The translations under genes were made by a program, and so were the position numbers. Below, piece by piece: positions 8,112 through 16,082 of a stretch of DNA of 64,000 nt (the first letter of the stretch is position 1; the number at the start of each line of letters is the position of its first letter). The DNA is from Enterocloster lavalensis (GTDB lineage: Bacteria > Bacillota > Clostridia > Lachnospirales > Lachnospiraceae). The notes beneath the pieces are model-generated. The model was not told the origin of the DNA. It was given only the letters and a program-made list of their open reading frames with translations, and did not search any database. The stretch covers positions 1 through 64,000 of the forward strand of contig NZ_CABJCG010000003.1 in assembly GCF_902364025.1 (NCBI RefSeq). The letters are read 5' to 3'.

Positions 8112-8759
8112 TTAATTCTCAAGATAAGAAATTACCTCATTCAGGGACGGCACACAGGCATCGGCGCGCTCCAAATCCTCCCGGGACGGCTCTACCAGAT
8201 CGGGAACCATGATCACGCGGCAGCCTGCCCTCCAGCCCGCGCAGACTCCGCAGGGGGAATCCTCCAGCACCAGACATTCCTCCGGCGGAGTCCCCAGAAG
8301 CTTTGCGGCGCGCAGGTATATGTCGGGATTGGGCTTCCCCCGCTCCACCATATTCCCGAACACCTTGCAGTCAAAATATTCCTCCACCCCGGCCATTTTC
8401 AGATATGCGCCGGCGATCTCCTCATGGGTGGACGTGGCCAGAGCCGTTTTGAAGCCGTTTTCCCGCAAATATCCCAGGAGCCGCCCAAGCCCCGGCTTCA
8501 CCGGCAGGCCGTGTTGTTCCAGATACGCGTCCATATAGCGCTTCCGCTCTCCGCGGTGTTTAAAAAAGTCAAACTCCTGTCCCAGATGTTTTTTAAAAAT
8601 CCGGACGCAGTCTTCCAGCGGTCTCCCCCGCGTCTCGTCCATCAGCTCTCGCGTGACCGGGATGCCGTGCCTGCGCCCCAGTTCCATCCAGGTTTCCGTG
8701 GCCAGACGCTCCGTATCAAACATCAGGCCGTCCATGTCGAATAAAACCGCTCTAATCAT
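8112..8759 (-). CDS. HAD-superfamily phosphatase (beta-phosphoglucomutase-like)
   Basis: A 215-residue HAD subfamily IA hydrolase. Motif I is LFDMDGLMFDTE with nucleophile D8 and acid/base D10; motif II lies in ALATSTHEE; motif III/IV in GKPNPDIYLRAAKLLGTPPEECLVLEDS, quoted here only as its key ends GKPNPD and VLEDS. A helical cap follows motif I. I prefer the ATG at 8759, which has GGAG 8 bp upstream, over the in-frame ATG at 8777. The family dephosphorylates or isomerises small phosphosugars. It lies between the kinase and the regulator, so it may remove phosphate from a dead-end Amadori phosphate or trim sugar phosphate overload; the precise substrate is unknown. Confidence 0.88.
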   Translation of the reverse strand: MIRAVLFDMDGLMFDTERLATETWMELGRRHGIPVTRELMDETRGRPLEDCVRIFKKHLGQEFDFFKHRGERKRYMDAYLEQHGLPVKPGLGRLLGYLRENGFKTALATSTHEEIAGAYLKMAGVEEYFDCKVFGNMVERGKPNPDIYLRAAKLLGTPPEECLVLEDSPCGVCAGWRAGCRVIMVPDLVEPSREDLERADACVPSLNEVISYLEN

Positions 8760-8792
8760 CCCCCACACTCCATACATTCAAATTAATCCCGG

Positions 8793-9632
8793 TCAATAGC
8801 GGACCCCATGCCCCCAGGAACCGTCCACCATGCACTGGTTTGCCGCAAACTGCGCGGCCCGTTCCAGCGAAACCGTTATTGCGGCCTCATGCCCGCCGGG
8901 ATTCTTCTGGCTTACATTCAAATAGTTGACCAGAAAACAGGTCAGAAAGGAATCTCCCGCCGCCATGGTGTCCCGGGCCTCCACCAGATAAGGCCGCTGC
9001 CGGTACACCGTTTTGCCGTCCGCCAGCCAGGCCCCGGACTCCCCTCTGGTGCAGAGCGTCAGCGCGCATCCCTGCCCGGCGGCGTATTCCAAAAGCCGCT
9101 CCATCTCGCCCATCTCCAGATGGCTGCATGAAAATACCGGGTAATCCACGTACGGCAGCACCTGCTCCAGGTACTCCTTGGTGAAGGAGCTGGAAAAATC
9201 GAAAGAGATCCGCGCTCCTCTCTCCTTCAGGGTCCGGATCTCCTCCTCTGCAAACCCGAAAATGCCGCTGTGGATCAGATCGAACCCCAGCAGATACTCA
9301 TAATCCTCCGGTCCCAGCCTCAGGCCCTCCGTGCGCAGAACGCCACAGCGGTTACTGCCCAGGAAAACCCGGTCCCCGTTCTCCAACCTGACTCTGGCGC
9401 AGCCATTCTCCCCGTGATAGCGGCGGCAGCGGCTGATATCCACGCCCTCCTGCCGGGCGCTTGCCGCCACGTGCTCTCCCTCGGGATCATCCCCGAAAGC
9501 CCCCAGAAATGCCGCCTGAACGCCCAACTGCCTGGCAAAGACCGCGAAGTTCATGGCGTTCCCTCCGGGATACATCACCTGGATATGCTCATACTTGTCT
9601 ACCACATTGTCCCCTAGTCCGACTACCTTCAT
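8793..9632 (-). CDS. frlD: PfkB-family kinase, FrlD-like (fructoselysine 6-kinase family)
   Basis: A 279-residue ribokinase-fold kinase. The N-terminal GLGDNVVDKY and PGGNAMNFAVF match the FrlD pattern GDNCVDIYP / SGGNAVNVAVY of E. coli; NGDRVFLGSNRCG corresponds to the Amadori-kinase lid region. The C-terminal anion-hole motif is DTMAAGDSF (residues 221-229): the usual GAGD is AAGD here, with the catalytic base D227 intact. The ATG at 9632 follows AGGAGGATGCG. It would phosphorylate the imported Amadori compound before cleavage by FrlB. First gene of a three-gene unit with the phosphatase and regulator. Confidence 0.82.
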   Translation of the reverse strand: MKVVGLGDNVVDKYEHIQVMYPGGNAMNFAVFARQLGVQAAFLGAFGDDPEGEHVAASARQEGVDISRCRRYHGENGCARVRLENGDRVFLGSNRCGVLRTEGLRLGPEDYEYLLGFDLIHSGIFGFAEEEIRTLKERGARISFDFSSSFTKEYLEQVLPYVDYPVFSCSHLEMGEMERLLEYAAGQGCALTLCTRGESGAWLADGKTVYRQRPYLVEARDTMAAGDSFLTCFLVNYLNVSQKNPGGHEAAITVSLERAAQFAANQCMVDGSWGHGVRY

Positions 9633-9683
9633 CGCATCCTCCTGTTTTGTGTCCACATTCCAGGACATGTTATACTTGCTATA

Positions 9684-9717
9684 TGTTATATTATAACATG
9701 TCATATGATAATGTCAA
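9684..9717 (-). promoter_or_regulatory. Promoter and operator of the frlD unit
   Basis: On the minus strand TTGACA (9717-9712), 16 bp, TATAAT (9695-9690). The -10 is embedded in TGTTATA-T-TATAACA (9684-9698), a perfect inverted repeat, and a further TGTTATA half-site lies downstream at 9668-9674. The half-site is the same as at the regulator and transporter promoters. Confidence 0.68.
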
Positions 9718-9756
9718 CCCTTTTGTCATCTGCCTGTTATCTTCTTTCGGATGCCA

Positions 9757-9782
9757 AAGGAGGCTCCCTGGGAGCCTCCTTC
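9757..9782. terminator. Strong hairpin downstream of the histidine kinase locus
   Basis: AAGGAGGCTCCC (9757-9768) pairs with GGGAGCCTCCTT (9771-9782). It follows the kinase stop on the minus strand by a few bases; the T tract is weak in both directions, so it could be a terminator or an mRNA-end stabiliser. Confidence 0.6.
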
Positions 9783-9787
9783 CGGTT

Positions 9788-11103
9788 TCAAGCGCTGTTT
9801 TCTGGCATCGTCCGATCCATAATCTTCACCATAGCCGTAAACGTATTTTCATTGTAGCACACGTCAAACTCGTCCCCCGGCCTGCTCAAAATCCGCCGGA
9901 TGCTCATCATGCCGAGGCCGCCGTCCTTTTTGCTGGAGAGGATCTTTCCGCCGCTCTGTTTGATCTGGCCGTTGTAGGAGTTTTCCACCATCATCATCAT
10001 GTGGTCCTCCATCCATCGGGCCTGCAGATGGATAAACCGGTTTTCCCGCAAGCGGCGGCAGGCTTCCAGGGCATTTTCCAGCAGGTTTCCGATGACGATG
10101 CAGAGCGTTAAGTCGTCCACCGGCACCCGGGCGGACAGGTCCAGCCGGGCCTCAAATTCCACGCCGTCCTGGCGGGCCCTGGCCGCGTACTCCTGAAGCA
10201 GACCGTTGACCGACTGGTTCTGGCAGAACACCATCTCCGCCGCTGTGTCCAGCTCCCGCTGCAGATTCTGGAGGTAACGGGTCTGGTCTCCTTGTCCATG
10301 TTCAGCAGCGCATGGATATGGTGGCGGAAATCGTGCCGGATGATGCGCACCTGCTCGATGTAGTCCAGGGTCTGGTTGTAATGCTCCCGCTGCTGGCTGA
10401 TCAGCTGCCTGGCAAACCGCAGCTCCTCCTCCGTTTTCCGGCGGCCAACGATCTCCAGGGTGCTGCTGAGAATCATCACGTAGAGCACCAGAATCATGGC
10501 GCACAGGGCCATAAAAAACAGCACGTCCTCCATCCCCCGCCCGGCCAGGGACCGGGGCGAGAAAATGGTGTTGATGCCGATGAACAGAATCACCAGGGAC
10601 ACCGACGGGTAAGTGAGGAGAAGGGTGCCGGAGCGGTTGGACAGCTGAGAAAAGAGCTGTTCCACCACCGACTTGAGCCAGAAACGCACGAACAGACAGA
10701 ACCCGGCGGCAAAGATCAGGGACACGATCACGCCGATCTGCCCCAGGGTCAGGCCGGTCCTGCCAGCCAGCGCCCGGGCCGCGATCTCATTTAAGGGCAG
10801 GCTGAGCACGGCGAACAGCCAGGCCGATATGTACAAAAAGGCTTTCTTCAGCAGACCGCCTTTGAAGAACACCAGCAGCACCAGGAAAAACAGGCAGGAG
10901 AAAATTCCACGGAACGTCAGAAACGCCCTGGGATCGATGTGGAACACCGACTCCATGGACACCATCAGGACCCAGAGGTACGCCGAGACGGCGGCAATAT
11001 TTTCTTTGTTCTTATGTTTTGGTTCCATGCACATGAAAATGGGCATCATGCGCACGGCCAGATTGATCAGATCCTGGAAAACGCTGCAGGCTTCGTCGTT
11101 CAT
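9788..11103 (-). pseudogene. AgrC/LytS-like sensor histidine kinase, disrupted by a frameshift
   Basis: A GHKL-type (HPK10) kinase split between two reading frames. The first part (from the ATG at 11103) holds about six membrane helices and the phospho-acceptor region RIIRHDFRHHIHALLNMDK. The second frame continues without pause as GDQTRYLQNLQREL and carries the ATPase motifs NLLENALEACRR and GGLGMMSIRRI, ending at 9788. The frames join at the two-C run at about 10290-10291 (plus strand); restoring one C gives a single protein of about 437 residues, a normal length. Without it the product loses its ATP-binding domain. No slippery heptamer is visible, so a real mutation or a base-calling error is likelier than programmed frameshifting. 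It follows its response regulator by 7 bp. Confidence 0.8.
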
Positions 11104-11110
11104 TTTCCCC

Positions 11111-11824
11111 TCATTTCAGCCGGTGATGATAGTAGGCGTATTTGCTCTGCTTGTAAAAATTGCGGGACACGGGCACCACCTGCCCGCCGGCCATCTGAAA
11201 GCAGGATTCCTCCAGGGCCTCCACATGGTCCAGGTTCACGATATAGCTCTGGTGGCAGCGCAGAAACTGAGAAAAACCCTCCAGCTCCTCCTGCAGCTCG
11301 GACAGCTTGTGGCTGATGGTCAGAAGCTCCCCGTCGTCCAGCGCCGCGTACACCCGATGCAGGCGGTTCTCAAAGTATACCACCTTCTCCAGCTTCAGCT
11401 GCACCGGCACCCGGTTGTGGGTCACGGTGAGCACCGCACGCCTCTCCCCCAAGTACTGGCGCAGCACCCGCTCCAGGGTGGCCTCCAGGCGCTCCGGCTC
11501 CACGGGCTTTAGCACAAAACCCGCCGCGTTGACGCTGTAGCCGTCCACCGCGGATTCCAGGGAGGAGGTGATGAACACCACCACCGGCCGCTCCACCTTC
11601 TTTTGTAGGGCACCCGCCCCCTCGATCCCGGTCATGCCGGGCATCAGCACGTCCAGCAGGTACAGATCGTACTCCTCGTCCGCCGCCAGAAGCTCCGGCA
11701 TATCCTTGTATGTATCGATGCGGGCCTTCAGCCTCCGATCCCCGAAAAAGCGCGCCGCGCACGCCTCCACTTCCCTGCACTCCTCCACGGTATCGTCACA
11801 GATCGCAATTTTCAAAACGTCCAT
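11111..11824 (-). CDS. LytTR-family response regulator
   Basis: A 237-residue regulator: CheY-like receiver domain at about 4-120 with phospho-acceptor D58 in LYLLDVLMPGMTG and the conserved lysine in FVLKPVEP, then a LytTR DNA-binding domain at about 135-235 (FLRCHQSYIVNLDHV). The ATG at 11824 has AGAGGGGGAATG upstream and is preferred over 11851. It heads a two-gene unit with the frameshifted kinase and is divergent from a sodium:solute symporter. LytTR two-component systems often control a neighbouring transporter (for example BtsSR-BtsT), so the symporter is the likely target. Confidence 0.9.
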   Translation of the reverse strand: MDVLKIAICDDTVEECREVEACAARFFGDRRLKARIDTYKDMPELLAADEEYDLYLLDVLMPGMTGIEGAGALQKKVERPVVVFITSSLESAVDGYSVNAAGFVLKPVEPERLEATLERVLRQYLGERRAVLTVTHNRVPVQLKLEKVVYFENRLHRVYAALDDGELLTISHKLSELQEELEGFSQFLRCHQSYIVNLDHVEALEESCFQMAGGQVVPVSRNFYKQSKYAYYHHRLK

Positions 11825-11872
11825 ATCATTCCCCCTCTGCAAATCTGCCATGTTCCGTTCAGCTCTTTTTCT

Positions 11873-11901
11873 ATTTTATGTGCTGGGGCGGTATAAGTCA
11901 A
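11873..11901 (-). promoter_or_regulatory. sigma70 promoter of the LytTR two-component unit
   Basis: On the minus strand TTGACT (11901-11896), 17-bp spacer, TAAAAT (11878-11873), about 50 bp upstream of the regulator start codon. Confidence 0.55.
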
Positions 11902-12016
11902 GCGGCGGGGCGGAGGACACGGGAGGGAGGCGGCAAGGGCGCAACCCGGCAGCGAGGCACTCCCGGAACACCCGCGGTCTTTCCTCCCCCCAGTCCTCAC
12001 CCCAACCGTCATATTT

Positions 12017-12079
12017 GGTAATTTTTTTGCAGATTCGGCAGTTTTTTTCGTGCTTTTTACATGATAAACTGAGTATAAC
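12017..12079 (+). promoter_or_regulatory. Direct repeats and weak promoter upstream of the symporter
   Basis: GGTAATTTTTTT (12017-12028) and GGCAGTTTTTTT (12037-12048) are imperfect direct repeats set 20 bp apart, about two helical turns. They end just before the position expected for a -35 box (TGCTTT, 12051-12056) that matches consensus poorly, while a -10-like TATAAC lies at 12074-12079. Direct repeats touching a poor -35 are the layout of LytTR-activated promoters. The rest of 11902-12016 shows a GC-rich stretch without a gene. Confidence 0.45.
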
Positions 12080-12110
12080 AAGACATTCAATACATATAGG
12101 AGGGGTTTGT

Positions 12111-13568
12111 ATGGGTACTAACATTCTTGTAACCGCTATTGTAATTGTCTATCTGCTCGTCATGCTGTGGATCGGCTGGTATTCTTCCACCAAGATCTCC
12201 ACCAACACCGACTTCATGGTGGCTGGGCGCAGGCTTGGCCCGCTTTTGATGGCAGGCACCCTGGCGGCCACGGAGATCGGCGGCGGCAGCTCCCTGGGCG
12301 TGGTGCAGAACGGCATGTCCGGCTTCGGCCTCAGCGCTTCCTGGTACATTACCACCATGGGCATCGCGTTCATTATCCTGAGCTTCATCGCCCCCAAGTT
12401 CCGGGCGGCAACGGTAAAGACCGTGCCCGAGTATTTCCGCAGGCGCTACGGCAAATCCTGCGGCCTGATCACCGCCATCATCATGCTGCTTCCCCTGGTG
12501 GGCCTGACCGCCGGACAGTTCATCGCCTCCGCAGTCATCCTTTCCACCATGCTGAACATCGACTACCAGGTGGCCGTGATCATCGTTGCCGTGGTTGTGA
12601 CCGTTTACTCCATCATGGGCGGTCTCTGGAGCGTGACCCTGACCGACTTCGTCCAGGTGTTCCTGATCGTGATCGGCATGATCATCGCAGTTCCCTTCGC
12701 CATCAACTACGCCGGCGGCTGGGGTAATGTGACCACCAATATCCCCGAGGGCACCATGAGCCTGTTTGCGGGCTACGACCTGTTCGGAATCATTTCCCTT
12801 GTGATCATGTACACCGCAACCTTCTCCGTGGGCCAGGAAGCGGTATCCCGTTTCTACGCGGCTAAGGATGAGAAGGCGGCCAAGGGCGGCGCATGGCTGG
12901 CAGCTCTTGTGAACTTTATCTACGCCTTCATCCCCACGATCCTGGGCATCATCACCCTGGCGCTGATCAACATGGGCAAGTTCAGCTCCGATCAGTTCGC
13001 CTCCGTTGGCGCGCGCTACGCCCTGCCCGTGCTGGCCATCAACACCATGCCGGCGCTGATCTGCGGACTGCTGTTCGCGGGCATTATCTCCGCCACCATG
13101 TCCAGCTCCGACTCCGACCTTTTGGGCGCCGGGTCCATTTTCGCCAATGATATTTACAAAGCTGTGTTGAAGCCCGACGCTTCCAGCAAGTCCGTGATGC
13201 AGGTGACCAAGACCGTGATGTGCCTGGTGGGCGTGGCCTCCATGCTGATCGCCCTGTTCAACACCCAGAGCATCGTGTCCATCCTGATGTTCTGCTTCAC
13301 GCTCCGGGCCGCAGGCTCCTTCTTCCCCTACGTGATGGGGCATTACTGGAAGAAAGCCTCCACGGCAGGCACCATCGCCTCCCTGATCGCAGGCACCATC
13401 GTGGTGGTGTATCTGGAGCACATTTCCGGCGGAATGCTGTTCGGAATCAAGTTCAGCCAGCCCATCATCCCCGGACTGGTGGCGGGTTTCATCTGCTTCA
13501 TCCTGTTCTCCTACGCTATGCCGCCCAAGGTGGAGACCACCGAGCTTGCGCCGGAGGAGGACGATTAA
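12111..13568 (+). CDS. Sodium:solute symporter (SSS family)
   Basis: A 485-residue polytopic membrane protein with about 13 hydrophobic segments. Family marks include the N-terminal FMVAGRRLGPLLMAGTLAATEIGGGS region, here noted as VAGRRLG and ATEIGGGSSLG, then TVPEYFRRRYG and the sodium-site helix AGIISATMSSSDSDLLGAGS (key SATMSSSDSDLL). The ATG at 12111 is 6 bp after AGGAGGGG; longer in-frame upstream extension has no support. It imports an organic solute with sodium; the substrate cannot be read, and candidates include carboxylates, proline or sugars. Divergent from the LytTR regulator that probably controls it. Confidence 0.92.
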   Translation: MGTNILVTAIVIVYLLVMLWIGWYSSTKISTNTDFMVAGRRLGPLLMAGTLAATEIGGGSSLGVVQNGMSGFGLSASWYITTMGIAFIILSFIAPKFRAATVKTVPEYFRRRYGKSCGLITAIIMLLPLVGLTAGQFIASAVILSTMLNIDYQVAVIIVAVVVTVYSIMGGLWSVTLTDFVQVFLIVIGMIIAVPFAINYAGGWGNVTTNIPEGTMSLFAGYDLFGIISLVIMYTATFSVGQEAVSRFYAAKDEKAAKGGAWLAALVNFIYAFIPTILGIITLALINMGKFSSDQFASVGARYALPVLAINTMPALICGLLFAGIISATMSSSDSDLLGAGSIFANDIYKAVLKPDASSKSVMQVTKTVMCLVGVASMLIALFNTQSIVSILMFCFTLRAAGSFFPYVMGHYWKKASTAGTIASLIAGTIVVVYLEHISGGMLFGIKFSQPIIPGLVAGFICFILFSYAMPPKVETTELAPEEDD

Positions 13569-13606
13569 GGCAATTCGTGCCGGTATCTGATCGCATCAAC
13601 AAACCA

Positions 13607-13642
13607 AAAGGGTATGGTTCATCCGAGCCATACCCTTTTTTT
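13607..13642. terminator. Bidirectional terminator between symporter and GH1 gene
   Basis: AAAAGGGTATGG (13607-13618) pairs with CCATACCCTTTTTTT ending at 13642, with A and T runs on both flanks. It serves the symporter on the plus strand and the GH1 operon on the minus strand. Confidence 0.9.
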
Positions 13643-13644
13643 CG

Positions 13645-15039
13645 TCAGTCTGTGAATCGATTCCCGTCGGACACCCGTCGGAACCAGGCGGCGGACCGCT
13701 TGAATGACGGCCTGGCGTGGTCATTGATGTCTATGCGGATAAAACCGTACCGGTTTTTGTATGCGTTGGACCAGGACCAGCTGTCGAAAGGACACCACAT
13801 ATGGTAGCCGAAGCAGTTGCAGCCCTCCTCAATCGCCTTGTGCAGCCAGCGGAGATGATCTTTGATGAACTCCACCCTGTAGCTGTCCTCCACCATGCCT
13901 TCCTCGTTCAGAAACTGCTCTTCGTCCTGAACGCCCATGCCGTTCTCCGTGACCATCCAGGGAATATTGCCGTAGTGATCCCGAATATTGATGCCGATGT
14001 CGTACAGCCCTTTTTCATAGATCTCCCAGCCTCTGGACTTGTTCATCCGGCAGTTCTCCGGCGTATAATATTCAAAATACCGGTCCGGCATAAACGTATC
14101 GGAATCCAGCGGTCGGCTGCGGTGCACGACTCTCCGGGGATGATAGTAATTGACCCCCAGGTAATCCACCGTATTCCTGCGTATCGTCTCCAGCTCCTGC
14201 TCCGTGTGGACCGGAACCGCCTGATTCTCCTCCAATATGCGGACCAGGTCGGCCGGGTATTCCCCCTTTACCGACGGGTCCAGAAATGACCGGTTGAAGA
14301 ACAGGTCCGCCGCATACGCAGCCTGGCGGTCCCGCTCGTCCTCAGGGTCCCGGCAGTAAGTGGGCGTCAGGTTTAAGACAATGCCGATCTGGCCGGAACA
14401 GCCCATCTGCCGGTAAACCTCCACCGCCATGCTGCTGGCAAGCTGGATGTAGTAGGCCACCTGCGCCGCCCGCCTGCCGTCCTGCACCAGCGGATAATGG
14501 TGGAGATACAGATATCCCTGCTCCGGCGTGATCACCGGCTCGTTGAAGGTAACCCAGCGCCTGACCTTGCCGGAAAACTCCCCATAACAGACTCTGGCGA
14601 AGGCGGCGAACGCGTCCACTGTCTCGCGGCACTCAAACCCGCCCTTTTCCATCCAGTACATCGGCATGTCAAAATGGTTCAGGCAGAGAATCGGCTCGAT
14701 TCCGTTGTCCAGCAGCGCGTCTATCACCCGGTGATAGAAACCAATCCCCTTCCGGTTCACCGTGCCGTCCCGGTCCGAAATAATCCTGGCCCACTGCAGG
14801 GACGTGCGGAACGACGTGATCCCGCATTCCCTCATCATTTTAATCAGCTGCTCATAATTGTGGTAGAAGTCCGAAGTCACCTCCGGCCCTACCCCCTGGT
14901 AAAATACCCCCGGGGCCTCCCGGTACCACTGGTCCCAGATGTTATCCTGCTTTCCATCCTCCGGGCCGCGCCCCTCGCACTGCACCGCCGAGCAGGCCCC
15001 GCCCCAGAGAAACCCTTCCTTAAACTGATATTCCTTCAT
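13645..15039 (-). CDS. Glycoside hydrolase family 1 beta-glycosidase
   Basis: A 464-residue GH1 enzyme, full length. The start FLWGGACSAVQCEG is the GH1 N-terminal signature; the acid/base is E167 in TFNEP and the nucleophile E365 in VTENGMG. Near the C-terminus SWSNAYKNRYG (S422-G432) resembles the phosphate-binding loop of LacG-type 6-phospho-beta-galactosidases (S-x6-K-x-Y), but the lysine is one position early (K428, with N429 in the usual place). There is no PTS in this operon, so a non-phosphorylated or kinase-phosphorylated beta-glycoside is more likely. It overlaps the ROK gene by 20 bp and is the last gene of the LacI-controlled operon. Confidence 0.92.
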   Translation of the reverse strand: MKEYQFKEGFLWGGACSAVQCEGRGPEDGKQDNIWDQWYREAPGVFYQGVGPEVTSDFYHNYEQLIKMMRECGITSFRTSLQWARIISDRDGTVNRKGIGFYHRVIDALLDNGIEPILCLNHFDMPMYWMEKGGFECRETVDAFAAFARVCYGEFSGKVRRWVTFNEPVITPEQGYLYLHHYPLVQDGRRAAQVAYYIQLASSMAVEVYRQMGCSGQIGIVLNLTPTYCRDPEDERDRQAAYAADLFFNRSFLDPSVKGEYPADLVRILEENQAVPVHTEQELETIRRNTVDYLGVNYYHPRRVVHRSRPLDSDTFMPDRYFEYYTPENCRMNKSRGWEIYEKGLYDIGINIRDHYGNIPWMVTENGMGVQDEEQFLNEEGMVEDSYRVEFIKDHLRWLHKAIEEGCNCFGYHMWCPFDSWSWSNAYKNRYGFIRIDINDHARPSFKRSAAWFRRVSDGNRFTD

Positions 15040-15949
15040 TCTTTTCCTCCTCTACTCTCTGCAGCAGGGCAAACAGCGCCCCCCTAAGGTTTGAACGGTT
15101 ATTGTTTCTGCTGCGAACCAATTTGGGCTTTAAAAAACTGAAATTCTGTCCCGGACACAGGATATCGTTCACCTTTTCCTCAATGCGCCGCGCCAGGTCC
15201 TCCCTCTCGCTGACGCCTCCGCCCAGGACAATGATCTCCGGATCAAAGGAAAACTGGATTAAAATACAGCCCAGGGCCGTGTAATAATAAAATTGGTCCA
15301 GGTAAACCGCCGCCGTCCCATCCCCCTGTTCCGCCAGTTCAAACAGTTGTTTTCCATTTATTTCCACACCAGACTGACAGCTGTAGCGCTTCGCCAGGTT
15401 AACCGGGGTGTAATCAGACCACACCTCCCTGGTCCCGTCCGGCTTCCGCGCTCCCAGCGGGAAATTCGAAACCTCACCGCAGCACAGATTTGCGCCGTAA
15501 AGCACCCGCCTGTCGTGGACCATGGCGCCCCCTATGCCGCTGCCGATGGCAATGGTTGAAAAATGGCCGGCTCCGGCAGCCTCCCCCAGCCACATCTCCC
15601 CCATGGCAAAGCATCTGGCGTCGTTTTCTATGAGGACGCTCAGGCCGCTCAAAGCCCCGGATACCATATCCCGAAACGGGATCTCGTGAATATACGGCAC
15701 CGCGCTGGAGCCATGTATCACACCGTTTTTCCCGTCCACCGCCCCGGGGCAGCTGACCGCAGCCCCGCAGATGTTCCGCCTGCCTTCAAACCGCCCGTAA
15801 ACCTCCGCCATCCGGGCCAGCAGCTCCTCCATACCGGACTCAGGTGTTTTGAAGCTGCCCGGCTCCCACAGCCTTCCCGCGCCGTCGCCCGCCGCATACT
15901 TCACCGATGTTCCGCCGATATCGAACAGCAGATATATTTGTTCTTCCAT
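15020..15949 (-). CDS. ROK-family sugar kinase or kinase-like protein
   Basis: A 309-residue ROK protein without a DNA-binding domain. The phosphate-1 loop DIGGTSVKYA is at the N-terminus, ENDARC carries the catalytic aspartate, and AIGSGIGGAMVHDRR is the ATP-binding turn. The usual ROK zinc motif (GHxxxxxxxxxCxCGxxGC) is absent, replaced by GEVSNFPLG, so it belongs to the zinc-free group found in several Firmicutes. Expected to phosphorylate a monosaccharide released by the neighbouring hydrolase. The ATG at 15949 follows GGAGGCG. Confidence 0.87.
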   Translation of the reverse strand: MEEQIYLLFDIGGTSVKYAAGDGAGRLWEPGSFKTPESGMEELLARMAEVYGRFEGRRNICGAAVSCPGAVDGKNGVIHGSSAVPYIHEIPFRDMVSGALSGLSVLIENDARCFAMGEMWLGEAAGAGHFSTIAIGSGIGGAMVHDRRVLYGANLCCGEVSNFPLGARKPDGTREVWSDYTPVNLAKRYSCQSGVEINGKQLFELAEQGDGTAAVYLDQFYYYTALGCILIQFSFDPEIIVLGGGVSEREDLARRIEEKVNDILCPGQNFSFLKPKLVRSRNNNRSNLRGALFALLQRVEEEKNEGISV

Positions 15950-16042
15950 ACCGCCTCCGCACTGCGATGTCCCTGCGCTCTGCGCGGTTCACCGCATTTT
16001 GCAACTGTCCGCCGGTCTCCCGGCGGCCTATTGCGTCCAAAT

Positions 16043-16079
16043 GAGAGGGCGAAATCTCTGTGCCGGATTCCGCCCTCTC
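16043..16079 (-). terminator. Intra-operon hairpin between Gfo/Idh and ROK genes
   Basis: GAGAGGGCG (16043-16051) pairs with CGCCCTCTC (16071-16079), extended by AAATC/GATTC. It starts four bases after the oxidoreductase stop codon on the minus strand. The T tract is modest, so it probably lowers rather than abolishes read-through to ROK and GH1. The remaining 15950-16042 holds no gene. Confidence 0.6.
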
Positions 16080-16082
16080 CCT

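Noticed and set aside
10280..10300. Programmed ribosomal frameshift in the sensor kinase
   Set aside because: No X-XXY-YYZ slippery heptamer and no obvious downstream stimulatory structure at the joint; a one-base loss in a C run explains the shift.
12056..12079. Consensus sigma70 promoter TTTACA / TATAAC for the symporter
   Set aside because: The two boxes are only 12 bp apart, too close for sigma70. A weaker -35 at 12051-12056 is favoured.
11568..12110. Long N-terminal extension of the symporter frame
   Set aside because: The upstream part covers the divergent regulator gene on the other strand; the ATG at 12111 has AGGAGGGG and begins exactly at the family's first helix.
12087..13421. 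444-residue antisense frame over the symporter gene
   Set aside because: Composition is His/Gly/Asp-rich with no known motif, and the plus-strand symporter fully explains the DNA. It is a shadow of GC-biased third positions.
15020..15949. ROK-type transcriptional repressor
   Set aside because: There is no N-terminal winged-helix domain; the protein begins directly at the kinase phosphate loop.
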